IMG/VR virus record: IMGVR_UViG_3300025413_000742
Location: 1-37,359 of that record
DNA from: a virus
Strand: one strand, 5' to 3'
Length of the DNA: 37,359 bases
This document shows positions 30,830 through 37,336 of the stretch, in pieces; the stretch's first letter is position 1, and each line of letters starts with the position of its first letter. The notes below the pieces were generated by a model, which worked only from the letters and a program-made list of their open reading frames with translations, was not told the DNA's origin and made no database searches. The position numbers and the translations under genes are program-made.

Positions 30830-31307
30830 CAAATGATGTCTTAAACATTCTTGAAATTGTATCTTTAAATTGTTCTGTGAGCAATTTACTGTGCTCTAAT
30901 CTAGTTAAAAGTATTTGAAATCTTTCAAAATCTTTAGCTTTTCTTATATTTTGTGTATAGATCACAGTGTCTGAATAGTTTGCCCAATACTGTGTATCGA
31001 GTTGTTTAATTTCAAAGAACTTTTCTATATTTGTTCTGCTGTAGGCACGAGCCGCTAGCAATGCACTAGTTTTTAAAAAGAACTGAGCTACTAGGTCTTT
31101 AGAATGTATGTTATACATACCCCAGTTGCCGTTAGCATGTTCTCTAATAACTAGCGATTTATAAACAATACTACCGTCAGGTTGGATTGCTATAGGCATA
31201 GTATTGTTCAGCGTTTCTTCAAAATGCTGAGCTAGCTCTTTAACCATTTTAGATTTTGGCTTAGAGCTAGTTGTTTTAGACTTTGTATTTTTAGATTGTT
31301 TTTTCAT
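30825..31307 (-). CDS. phage protein of unknown function (160 aa)
   Basis: No named family. It has a very basic N-terminus (KKQSKNTKSKTTSSKPKSK), then an alpha/beta part: GSIVYKSLVIREHANGNWGMYN, followed by helices (TSALLAARAYSRTNIEKFFEIK and KDFERFQILLTRLEHSKLL). It ends in an Arg/Phe-rich tail. The first 25 residues may be disordered. The ATG at 31307 is 2 codons inside a TTG-opened frame, overlaps the end of the 68-residue gene by 17 nt and has no clear Shine-Dalgarno. Confidence 0.55.
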   Translation of the reverse strand: MKKQSKNTKSKTTSSKPKSKMVKELAQHFEETLNNTMPIAIQPDGSIVYKSLVIREHANGNWGMYNIHSKDLVAQFFLKTSALLAARAYSRTNIEKFFEIKQLDTQYWANYSDTVIYTQNIRKAKDFERFQILLTRLEHSKLLTEQFKDTISRMFKTSFV

Positions 31308-31497
31308 TTGCAACTACAGTTGGATCTTTCATCCCACTCTTAGTTACCAAACTTTTGCGAATCAGGGTCTGAATCCTGAACTGATCATGCTCGCTTAAAT
31401 TACTTAACTTAACAGGACGTTGTAATCTGGACAACAACTCTGCTTCTTCATTAGTTGTCCAGATCCCAAACTCACCTACTAATTCATTTATTTTCAT
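31291..31497 (-). CDS. small phage protein of unknown function (68 aa)
   Basis: No family is recognised. It is helical, with WTTNEEAELLSRLQRPVKLSNLSEHDQFRIQTLIRKSLV, resembling a small winged-helix or helix-turn-helix core (helix, turn, helix, then LVTKSG), though this is tentative. It starts MKINELVGEFG, like the starts of two other genes in this window. It overlaps the preceding gene's stop by 4 nt (ATGA), and the next gene by 17 nt. Confidence 0.5.
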   Translation of the reverse strand: MKINELVGEFGIWTTNEEAELLSRLQRPVKLSNLSEHDQFRIQTLIRKSLVTKSGMKDPTVVANEKTI

Positions 31498-32306
31498 CTT
31501 AAACCTGCAATACGCAACATGTGCTCTAATTCAGATTTAGCACCAAAAGTGTTGGCTCGTTCATGTATAGGACTCATCGTACCTGTATTGCCTTGACCGT
31601 GACCTAATTCATCATCTGGCTGTGCTAGGATTTCATCCTTCCACATGTCAGTAGGATCGCCTCCGATAGGACCGTGACTATCTTGGTTTTCTTTTGTAGG
31701 CTCATTGCGACTTGGCATTACACTTTGATGTCCAGGTTGTGTAGCGGCAGCTTGTGCGGCTAACGCTGGATCATTACGGCTTGGATATACACTTTGCACT
31801 TCGTCAATATCACCGCCATGAAACTTTTGTGTTAAATGGTGTGCATAGTTTTCAATATCGCCTGGATGTACTTTATCAGATAAGAAATGCAGAGCTTTGT
31901 TGAATACTGTATCATGGTCTCCGGAGTCATCGTCATGCGGGGCATGTTCACTATTCATCCAATCATGAAAATGTGCGTGACTTGGATGCTCATCTTCTTC
32001 ATAATCTTCTGATGTTTGTACTACTTTGTCTCCAACAAGATCAGATCCTGGAGTAGCGGCAACTTGCTGAGTAGTATCATCTTTAGCAACCATATCCTTT
32101 GCAGGCATCGTTGTTGTTTTGCCATCGGGTGTTTTCATCTGAACAGTACCATCAGGTCCAGGTGGAGCTGTAATAGTGCCTAATTCTTTTTCTTCCTCAT
32201 TCATTGTGCCTTCAGGTTTCTTAGGCTCAATTGTGTTAATAGGTTTCTTAGTATAGATTTTAGCCCTACGACCTTTAGCATGTTCTACGATATCACTGAT
32301 CTTCAT
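31494..32306 (-). CDS. acidic, His-rich phage protein of unknown function (270 aa)
   Basis: No domain is recognised. The start MKISDIVEHAKGRRAK resembles a capsid-targeting leader. Residues 20-95 are low-complexity and Pro/Thr/Lys-rich, then comes a segment very rich in His and Asp (about 98-165, such as HPSHAHFHDW), which could bind metals. Two near-repeats (YPSRNDPA and MPSRNEPT) follow, and the end is SELEHMLRIAGLR. Low order throughout suggests a scaffold or internal head protein. It overlaps the nucleotidyltransferase gene by 14 nt. Confidence 0.5.
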   Translation of the reverse strand: MKISDIVEHAKGRRAKIYTKKPINTIEPKKPEGTMNEEEKELGTITAPPGPDGTVQMKTPDGKTTTMPAKDMVAKDDTTQQVAATPGSDLVGDKVVQTSEDYEEDEHPSHAHFHDWMNSEHAPHDDDSGDHDTVFNKALHFLSDKVHPGDIENYAHHLTQKFHGGDIDEVQSVYPSRNDPALAAQAAATQPGHQSVMPSRNEPTKENQDSHGPIGGDPTDMWKDEILAQPDDELGHGQGNTGTMSPIHERANTFGAKSELEHMLRIAGLR

Positions 32307-33003
32307 TGTGTTCTCCGAGGCTTAATTTAGCACTTGTTAATTTGTCAATATGTTTGCGAAACTTGTCGATCTTTCCACGAGCACGTAGTAGTTTAAAAGC
32401 TAAGTTCTCTACTGAATACTCTCCACCGGCTTGCAACCCAGTTTGGCGTAGTCTGCGAATGTCTGACATTGTCTCTTCAGCTGTATTTAAGTCATTTGAT
32501 CTGATTGCTTGATTGATCTTAGCGGCGTAGTTACGAGCTTTACTCTTAACTTCTGCATCTCTAATATGTGGGATTTTGTGTGTTGGTTTAACTAACCAGT
32601 GATCATTAAGTACAGAATAAATGCCAGCTGAGTGATGCTGTTGTTGTACATCTTGTACATACAGTTCTACATCAATACCTTTAATTGTAATGTTATAGGT
32701 AAAGTTATATTGATTTTTTTTAGCAGTATACAGCTCTGCTAGTTCTGGGCGATCCTTAGGCATGTCTACTACTAGATGCAGGTCTAGATCGCTATGTGGA
32801 CCGTACCCATATGCGGCATTGGATCCGCTAATTGTAATATCTCTTAGGTTTAATTTTGGTACATTTAAAAACTTAGCAAAATGCAAAGCTATAGACATTA
32901 GTTTATAACGAACTGATGTTTCTAAATGGTTATTATCCCACAGTAGGGGATTAAGTTTGCTGTTATAAGTAACAGGGGATATTGAGATCTCTTGAAAGTT
33001 CAT
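32293..33003 (-). CDS. nucleotidyltransferase-fold protein
   Basis: This 236-residue protein has the minimal nucleotidyltransferase core: TISGSNAAYGYGPHSDLDLHLVV, with GS at 60-61, Asp72 and Asp74, and the third acidic residue in GIDVELYV (Asp111 or Glu113). This is the fold of poly(A) polymerases, kanamycin and toxin-type transferases. The C-terminal half (about 140-225) is helical and resembles no domain I know. It may add a nucleotide to a tRNA, protein or small molecule. The start codon lies in the right arm of a hairpin around a late-promoter core. Confidence 0.72.
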   Translation of the reverse strand: MNFQEISISPVTYNSKLNPLLWDNNHLETSVRYKLMSIALHFAKFLNVPKLNLRDITISGSNAAYGYGPHSDLDLHLVVDMPKDRPELAELYTAKKNQYNFTYNITIKGIDVELYVQDVQQQHHSAGIYSVLNDHWLVKPTHKIPHIRDAEVKSKARNYAAKINQAIRSNDLNTAEETMSDIRRLRQTGLQAGGEYSVENLAFKLLRARGKIDKFRKHIDKLTSAKLSLGEHNEDQ

Positions 33004-33020
33004 TCTGTATTTAACAGAAT
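33002..33020 (-). promoter_or_regulatory. late-promoter core in an inverted repeat that includes the start codon
   Basis: ATTCTGT-ATTTA-ACAGAAT is a perfect 7-bp inverted repeat enclosing GTTAAATA (33008-33015). The first two bases of the ATG (33001-33003) are in one arm; the core ends 4 nt before the ATG. Confidence 0.6.
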
Positions 33021-33421
33021 TATAGTCCTAGGAACTTTAAAATACTTGGGAAGTTAACAGCGTTGATCCAACCAGTACCTGCGGCAAATGCTAGACCTAC
33101 CATAGCATACATTGTATACTTGTTTTTGACTTTTTCTAATTCGCCAATTTTTCCAGCTAGTTCATTATGTTGTGTTGTTTGTTGTTCATTTAAGTGATTG
33201 GCATGTTCGTAGTATTTTTCAGCATTGGTGCGATATTCGTTAGTCATTTTATCTAACTGAGCTAATACTGTATCACGAGTGTTGTCAAGACAATCGTGCA
33301 TTTCTTTCACGTCGCCCTTAAGGTCAACGATCTGTTCTTTGATAGATTCAACTTTAGTTTCTACAATACCTACACGCTCAGGTAACATAGCTAATTGTGC
33401 TACAGCTTCTTTCGTGGCCAT
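33020..33421 (-). CDS. coiled-coil protein with C-terminal membrane helix
   Basis: This 133-residue protein is mostly a long coiled coil (about 8-95: RVGIVETKVESIKEQIVDLKG and on), then one membrane helix (about 104-125, MYAMVGLAFAAGTGWINAV). The layout resembles tail-anchored phage proteins such as holin-associated or spanin-like factors, but lacks a lipobox or signal peptide. The start at 33421 follows GGAG by 8 nt; a longer frame reaches 33466. A late-type promoter (33519-33526) lies upstream. Function is unassigned. Confidence 0.6.
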   Translation of the reverse strand: MATKEAVAQLAMLPERVGIVETKVESIKEQIVDLKGDVKEMHDCLDNTRDTVLAQLDKMTNEYRTNAEKYYEHANHLNEQQTTQHNELAGKIGELEKVKNKYTMYAMVGLAFAAGTGWINAVNFPSILKFLGL

Positions 33422-33518
33422 CTTGGGCTCTCCAATGTTATAAGTCAAGTGCTCGCTCCGAGCCATGTGCCTAGTTTATGATTGAATGCCTAAAATTTAA
33501 CGGGTGCCTTTGTAGTAG

Positions 33519-33526
33519 TATTTAAT
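33519..33526 (-). promoter_or_regulatory. late-promoter-like site before the coiled-coil membrane gene
   Basis: ATTAAATA matches the TAAATA core and lies 97 nt before the ATG at 33421, giving a longer leader than the other candidates in the window. Confidence 0.35.
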
Positions 33527-33555
33527 AGTTAGCTATAATATATTATATACTTGCT

Positions 33556-33957
33556 TTATTTTTTAAAGAAACTGATGTTTTTACCAGGATTATACGTATT
33601 AAAAACTGCATACTGCTGTTCCATAACTTCATCTAAATTATTTATATAAGGTACTAGATGAAAATCCTGCACTAGCATACCAACTGGGTCGCCGTCTAGC
33701 TCATAGTTAAAATCAAGATCTGTAGACCAATCAAATCTCCAAACACGTATGATATCATCAGTGTCAAACCCAACAAGTCTACCACACACCTCTGTTACGC
33801 TAGGCTTATAAGTCCATACAATGTTAGATCGGATACCTAGTGTTTGTATAACTGTGTTAAAGTTTTGTTCTTTTTTGTGAGCAAGCTCTGCACCTGGAAA
33901 GGGTCTGTGCTGTCCAGTGTGTGTGATATCAACAAGTGTATAGAGTTTGTATTCCAT
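33556..33957 (-). CDS. phage protein of unknown function (133 aa)
   Basis: No named family; I recall similar proteins in other T4-like marine phages. It is an alpha/beta protein with MEYKLYTLVDITHTGQHRPF at the start, GRLVGFDTDDIIRVWRFDWS in the middle and a Phe-rich end (GKNISFFKK). There is no membrane segment. GTGATG at the start gives two options; ATG at 33957 is used. GTTAAATA ends 4 nt before this ATG with no Shine-Dalgarno, so it may be leaderless. A strong terminator from the upstream gene lies just before that. Confidence 0.55.
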   Translation of the reverse strand: MEYKLYTLVDITHTGQHRPFPGAELAHKKEQNFNTVIQTLGIRSNIVWTYKPSVTEVCGRLVGFDTDDIIRVWRFDWSTDLDFNYELDGDPVGMLVQDFHLVPYINNLDEVMEQQYAVFNTYNPGKNISFFKK

Positions 33958-33961
33958 CACG

Positions 33962-33969
33962 TATTTAAC
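33962..33969 (-). promoter_or_regulatory. late-promoter-like site for the 133-residue gene
   Basis: GTTAAATA ends 4 nt before the ATG at 33957, the same spacing as at 961-968 and 33008-33015, and starts 6 nt after the terminator U-run. Confidence 0.5.
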
Positions 33970-33975
33970 AGTCGT

Positions 33976-34002
33976 AAAAAAGCCCCACTATAAAAGTGAG
34001 GC
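33976..34002 (-). terminator. strong Rho-independent terminator
   Basis: On the minus strand GCCTCACT/AGTGGGGC is an 8-bp stem (one G-T pair) with a TTTAT loop, followed at once by six Ts. It ends the transcript of the gene at 34040-34525. Confidence 0.85.
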
Positions 34003-34039
34003 TTAGTCTTCCCATCCCTGAGAATAAACTTAAAACTAA

Positions 34040-34525
34040 TTAAGCTAAAGCAATACCTGTTGAACCAGCGGCTACTGCTGTGATAGTGCATGAAGATGAA
34101 CTACCAAAGCCTAGAGCGGCTACAATTGCGGCTGTCATATCACCATATGAACCACCAGCAACGTTGCTGTTAGCATCGCTGTCATTAACTGTATCTTCTG
34201 CGATAACAATTAAGAAACCAGCTGTACCAGGTGTAAACACCTGATAAATTTCCATACCAGTTTGTAAAGCACGAACTGCTACAGAAAACTTGCTGTTTGA
34301 AGACTGGTAACCTGTACCAACTGTTGAATAAGCTGTACCGCCTGATGTACCGTTGTCTTTAGAAAAGTCAACTGCTGTTGAACCGTCAGCTTGTGTTGCT
34401 ACAACTTTCAAGAAACGTAGTTGACGTGTTCCGAAGTTACTGAATAACGCACCTACGCCGTAGGTTTGTTGTGGGACCATACGTCCATAATTTGTTGCGA
34501 CTGATGTACCTAATAGTGATGGCAT
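34040..34525 (-). CDS. probable abundant virion protein (161 aa)
   Basis: The product is Ala/Gly/Thr/Ser-rich, beta-predicted and lacks Cys, typical of an ordered capsid or tail decoration subunit. It starts PSLLGTSVATNYGR and contains FGTRQLRFLKVVATQADG and a Gly/Ser-rich loop (GSSSSCTITAVAAGSTG at the end). Expression signals are strong: late-promoter core GGTAAATA, a 6-bp leader hairpin, AGGAG 7 nt before the ATG, and the best terminator in the window. I recognise no named family; the structural role is inferred. Confidence 0.55.
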   Translation of the reverse strand: MPSLLGTSVATNYGRMVPQQTYGVGALFSNFGTRQLRFLKVVATQADGSTAVDFSKDNGTSGGTAYSTVGTGYQSSNSKFSVAVRALQTGMEIYQVFTPGTAGFLIVIAEDTVNDSDANSNVAGGSYGDMTAAIVAALGFGSSSSCTITAVAAGSTGIALA

Positions 34526-34551
34526 AATTTTTCTCCTAAATGTCCATAACT

Positions 34552-34568
34552 GCTTACACTCTGTAAGC
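34552..34568 (-). other. leader hairpin before the 161-residue virion protein
   Basis: GCTTAC-ACTCT-GTAAGC is a perfect 6-bp stem within the leader, about 20 nt after the predicted RNA start and well before the Shine-Dalgarno. It may stabilise the message. Confidence 0.5.
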
Positions 34569-34594
34569 GACTTATTAAAAAGCCTTTGTAATAT

Positions 34595-34613
34595 TATTTA
34601 CCACTTTGGTAAA
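34595..34613 (-). promoter_or_regulatory. late-promoter-like site with adjacent inverted repeat
   Basis: GGTAAATA (34595-34602) shares its first six bases with one arm of the 7-bp repeat TTTACCA/TGGTAAA (34597-34603 and 34607-34613). It lies 70 nt before the ATG at 34525. Confidence 0.5.
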
Positions 34614-34622
34614 AAAACGGGT

Positions 34623-35465
34623 TCAAAGCACCATTTTTTGGCGTATAGATTTGAACCAATCGATAGTGCCTTCTTGCAAGTGCGGATACTTTTTAGCCAT
34701 GTCTGCACGGAATTGTTCTAGACGTGGGCTGTTAATACCGCCAACTGCGGCTATGATACTTTCTACATTGCCTAGATCTTCAGCAGTTGCTCCTGCTCCT
34801 AGTGCAATTTCAGCTACTTTGTTGATATCACGTGTAATAACTTCACCAGTAGCACGGTTTTGTAATGCTCCGCCAAATCCGTTATATTGGAATGTTTTAG
34901 GAGGATGACCGGGGATAGTATTAATGACACTGGCCATTGCAAACTGCTGATCTTGCCCGCCATAGGGACTGTCTTTAACACTATAGTCATGCTCGTGGTG
35001 TTGTCCTATCTCATGAGCATGTTCCATGATCATTAGGTCTATTTGAAAATATGTAGGTAGTCCTTCTATTTCATGACCTGTTGGATAACCTATGTGTACA
35101 TTCTTACCAATTTGCAGTGTAGGATAGTGTTGGCTCATATGCTGTGCTACTGCTTTACGAACGCCAGCATCGTCAGTTTTAGGATCTAGTTGCAATTTGT
35201 GTTTAATTTGCACAGCATCCATGAAGACATCCACATCGCCACTATCAATCTTAGTAGTACCCTTGTGGGCATATTTGTGTTCTGGGTCAAAGCTACCTGC
35301 TCCGCCACTGCGCCAAAAACCAGCATCGCCGATTGATTCTAATACAGGTAGTAGTCCATTTTTTATTTCTAAATATTGGGCAGGAGTTAGGCGCACTAGT
35401 ACACCCTTAGTTGGGTTGTTTGCTAGTATATCTATACCTAGTTTTTTAAGTGCATTACCGCTCAT
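34623..35465 (-). CDS. second nucleotidyltransferase-like protein
   Basis: This 280-residue protein has SGDVDVFMD with Asp77 and Asp79, and YFQIDLMIM with Asp143, which is the three-acid layout of the nucleotidyltransferase fold. The GS motif is less clear than in the gene at 32293-33003 (GGAGSFD at 54-60 may replace it). The C-terminal part holds a region after GQDQQFAMASVINTIPGHPP and a Gly-rich stretch. The N-terminus (ALKKLGIDILANNPTKG) lacks a capsid-type leader. It overlaps the 83-residue gene's stop by 4 nt. The target is unknown. Confidence 0.55.
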   Translation of the reverse strand: MSGNALKKLGIDILANNPTKGVLVRLTPAQYLEIKNGLLPVLESIGDAGFWRSGGAGSFDPEHKYAHKGTTKIDSGDVDVFMDAVQIKHKLQLDPKTDDAGVRKAVAQHMSQHYPTLQIGKNVHIGYPTGHEIEGLPTYFQIDLMIMEHAHEIGQHHEHDYSVKDSPYGGQDQQFAMASVINTIPGHPPKTFQYNGFGGALQNRATGEVITRDINKVAEIALGAGATAEDLGNVESIIAAVGGINSPRLEQFRADMAKKYPHLQEGTIDWFKSIRQKMVL

Positions 35466-35713
35466 TCTTTGGACTCTTGGACACGTTTGATGCCACGTTT
35501 AAATTTAGTAGGGTCATTAGCTCGAATACTGTTAATAAATCTACGCTCCAATTCTGCGGCTGTTTCCACGTCATAGTTTTCTTTGATCATGACTAACAAG
35601 TTAATAGCACTTTCAATGATATTACTACCGCGGCTTTCAATGACCAAATCCGGATTACGGCTTAGACTAATATCGCTAATTTCTTGTAGAATACTACGGG
35701 TGCTTTTACGCAT
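35462..35713 (-). CDS. small phage protein of unknown function (83 aa)
   Basis: No family is recognised. It is helical and charged: RSILQEISDISLSRNPDL, then IESAINLLVMIKENYDVETAAELERRFINSIRANDPTKFKRG. It is co-translated with the nucleotidyltransferase-like gene (ATGA overlap). AATAAATA and AAAGAG precede the ATG. It is the first minus-strand gene next to the divergent promoter region. Confidence 0.5.
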   Translation of the reverse strand: MRKSTRSILQEISDISLSRNPDLVIESRGSNIIESAINLLVMIKENYDVETAAELERRFINSIRANDPTKFKRGIKRVQESKE

Positions 35714-35732
35714 TATTGTTCTCTTTGTACGT

Positions 35733-35740
35733 TATTTATT
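35733..35740 (-). promoter_or_regulatory. late-promoter-like site for the rightmost minus-strand genes
   Basis: AATAAATA lies 19 nt before the ATG at 35713 and faces away from the plus-strand promoters at 35776-35813. Confidence 0.45.
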
Positions 35741-35775
35741 GATTATACAGTCTAGTTATCATTAGATCAATCTAG

Positions 35776-35804
35776 TTGATTATTTGTGTAATGCCGCGTA
35801 TACT
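35776..35804 (+). promoter_or_regulatory. sigma70 promoter for the plus-strand micro-genes
   Basis: TTGATT (35776-35781), a 17-bp spacer and TATACT (35799-35804), identical hexamers to the exonuclease promoter. It starts the only plus-strand group in the window. Confidence 0.75.
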
Positions 35805-35805
35805 T

Positions 35806-35813
35806 GATAAATA
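35806..35813 (+). promoter_or_regulatory. late promoter directly after the sigma70 promoter
   Basis: GATAAATA begins 1 nt after the sigma70 -10, so the two promoter types would start RNA within about 10 nt of each other. The palindrome TGAGTAG/CTACTCA (35828-35841) follows in the leader. Confidence 0.5.
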
Positions 35814-35827
35814 CTCAGTAGAAACCA

Positions 35828-35841
35828 TGAGTAGCTACTCA
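35828..35841. repeat. 14-bp perfect palindrome in the plus-strand leader
   Basis: TGAGTAG/CTACTCA. It can form a short hairpin (5 bp, AGCT loop) in RNA or serve as an operator in DNA; nothing further can be said. Confidence 0.6.
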
Positions 35842-35867
35842 ACACACACTTAACAAGGAGTCACACA

Positions 35868-36026
35868 ATGACAAAATTATTAGAAAAACTCAAAAAGTTT
35901 TTCAATCAAAGCCAAATGAGCGGCTTAGAAGCTTATATCGTCAGTCACAATCCAACTAATGCCGCAGATGTAGATCGTCTGTCACGCGAATATTCACAAC
36001 AATTTGTATGGGGCCGTGGGCTATGA
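35868..36026 (+). CDS. micro-protein, possibly DUF3563-like (52 aa)
   Basis: This 52-residue protein has a basic helical start (TKLLEKLKKFFNQ) followed by LEAYIVSHNPTNAADVDRLSREYSQQ. The 'xEAYLxxxxDLADLExRxRE' shape resembles the small DUF3563 family, of unknown function, but this is a weak match. GGAG lies 7 nt before the ATG. Its TGA overlaps the next ATG (ATGA). It is transcribed from the sigma70/late promoter pair upstream. Confidence 0.55.
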   Translation: MTKLLEKLKKFFNQSQMSGLEAYIVSHNPTNAADVDRLSREYSQQFVWGRGL

Positions 36027-36124
36027 AAACTATCCAACAATTTTTCGTTGATTTTTACGAAATCATCAAAGCAGTTCAGTCTGCTCGTGCTGAAGCTGTT
36101 CTTAAAGGACAACATTGGCTATGA
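36023..36124 (+). CDS. micro-protein of unknown function (33 aa)
   Basis: A 33-residue frame starting MKTIQQFFVDFYEIIKAV, helical and amphipathic, ending KGQHWL. It overlaps the gene before it and the one after it by 4 nt (ATGA both times). Two exact ATGA overlaps in a row make it likely to be translated, though it is short. Confidence 0.5.
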   Translation: MKTIQQFFVDFYEIIKAVQSARAEAVLKGQHWL

Positions 36125-36219
36125 CTAGAACACTTGAACAATTTGAACGCAAATACGGACAGCAAATTGCCGCAGTGGCTGTTTTAGTTATCATAGCTTA
36201 TTTGTTGATTAAACAATAA
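36121..36219 (+). CDS. single-pass membrane micro-protein (32 aa)
   Basis: A 32-residue frame with a charged start (MTRTLEQFERKYGQQ) and one hydrophobic helix (about 16-30, IAAVAVLVIIAYLLI) ending KQ. It would insert in the host inner membrane. The ATGA overlap with the previous gene suggests co-translation, perhaps as a complex of the three. Function is unknown; small membrane proteins of phages often block lysis or superinfection. Confidence 0.5.
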   Translation: MTRTLEQFERKYGQQIAAVAVLVIIAYLLIKQ

Positions 36220-36237
36220 TTGTGCGCCGCAAGGCAC

Positions 36238-36245
36238 ACTAAATA
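36238..36245 (+). promoter_or_regulatory. late-promoter-like site for the cupin gene
   Basis: ACTAAATA lies 21 nt before the cupin ATG at 36267, with GAGGAGG between. The same variant precedes the exported protein gene at 18736-19056. Confidence 0.45.
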
Positions 36246-36266
36246 CACACAGATAGAGGAGGTTGT

Positions 36267-36695
36267 ATGTCAACAAAGTTTTCACACGTTAAAGGTTCTG
36301 AAGCTGAATTCAAAGGAGGCGGCTTGAGAGATTTTTTTGTGTACAAAGATCTAGGAGTAGCGGCAGCTACCAACGGGCGTGTTCTAGCACACATTACCAA
36401 GGCCAACTTACCCCCAGAAGGTTCGGGCGGTACAGGCTGGCACATTCACGTGGCTGAGTTCCAAATCGTTTATATGTTAAAAGGTTGGGCCAAGTTCATG
36501 TATGAAGACAAGATCCACTTAGTTGAAGCAGGCGATTGCGTACAGCAACGTCCAGGTATTGTACACTATTTGTACGACTATAGCCCAGACATGGAATATT
36601 TAGAAATCATTACGCCGGCTGACTACGGTACGGAACCTGCTGAAGGTCCATGTGATATTCCAGATCCTCAACCTTGGCATCAGATAGAAGATTAA
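36267..36695 (+). CDS. cupin-domain protein
   Basis: This 142-residue single-cupin protein has motif 1 GWHIHVAEFQIVYMLKG (57-73) with metal ligands His59 and His61 and a nearby Glu64, and motif 2 GDCVQQRPGIVHYL with His100. Cupins bind a metal and may be isomerases, dioxygenases or sugar-binding regulators; this one cannot be narrowed. GAGGAGG lies 5 nt before the ATG. It is followed by the alpha/beta hydrolase 1 nt on, so the two likely share a pathway. Confidence 0.8.
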   Translation: MSTKFSHVKGSEAEFKGGGLRDFFVYKDLGVAAATNGRVLAHITKANLPPEGSGGTGWHIHVAEFQIVYMLKGWAKFMYEDKIHLVEAGDCVQQRPGIVHYLYDYSPDMEYLEIITPADYGTEPAEGPCDIPDPQPWHQIED

Positions 36696-36696
36696 T

Positions 36697-37272
36697 ATGA
36701 TACTAGTTTATATTCACGGTGCCAGTGCCACAAGTGAAAGTTTTAACTTTCTTAGAAGTAAACTGGGAAAGGGCATAGACATCAACTATGACAGCCGTAA
36801 TGGGTTTGAAAACAATCTAGCAGATATCATAGACCAATTGAAAGATGTCAAAGACATAGCATTTATAGCACACAGCTTGGGAGGTATTTACGCATTACAT
36901 GTGGCCAATGCTATACCTGAACAAGTAGTAGGTGCTGTTACGCTGAGCACACCCTATGGCGGTGCTGAAGTAGCAGACTATGCCAAATACTTCTTGCCTT
37001 TCAGCAGACTTATGAGAGATATTGGTCCTAACTCGTGGGCTTTTGAGCAAGCAGATAAGATTAAGATCCAGCATCCTTGGACCAATATAGTCACAGTCAA
37101 GGGGCAAAGTCCGTTTATGCTGGCACACAATGATGGGGTAGTAACAGTAGCTAGTCAAAAACATCATATAGATATGGAACTAGTAGAAGTAGACTATAAT
37201 CACTATGAAGTTGTGCTAGCAGAACCTGTAGTTAAGATCATCAAAGAAAGAGTAAAGAAGTTTAAAAAATAG
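36697..37272 (+). CDS. alpha/beta hydrolase (lipase/esterase-like)
   Basis: This 191-residue protein has a complete catalytic set: oxyanion HG (IHGAS, 6-10), nucleophile Ser60 in AHSLGG, Asp146 (HNDGVV) and His169 (YNHYEV). The layout matches small PGAP1/lipase-like hydrolases that cleave lipid or peptide esters. It starts 1 nt after the cupin stop with little Shine-Dalgarno, so it is probably coupled to it. Possible roles are host membrane lipid turnover or detoxification; no substrate can be named. Confidence 0.8.
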   Translation: MILVYIHGASATSESFNFLRSKLGKGIDINYDSRNGFENNLADIIDQLKDVKDIAFIAHSLGGIYALHVANAIPEQVVGAVTLSTPYGGAEVADYAKYFLPFSRLMRDIGPNSWAFEQADKIKIQHPWTNIVTVKGQSPFMLAHNDGVVTVASQKHHIDMELVEVDYNHYEVVLAEPVVKIIKERVKKFKK

Positions 37273-37308
37273 TTCATTCAGCTTTACTAACAGTTTTGTA
37301 TACTGTAT

Positions 37309-37336
37309 AATAAATACTAGACAGCAATAGTGCTGT
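37309..37336 (+). promoter_or_regulatory. late promoter and leader hairpin of a gene beyond the window
   Basis: AATAAATA (37309-37316) is followed by ACAGCA-ATAG-TGCTGT (37321-37336), a perfect 6-bp stem near the predicted RNA start, as in the dnaK and hsp20 leaders. The gene it serves is outside. Confidence 0.45.
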
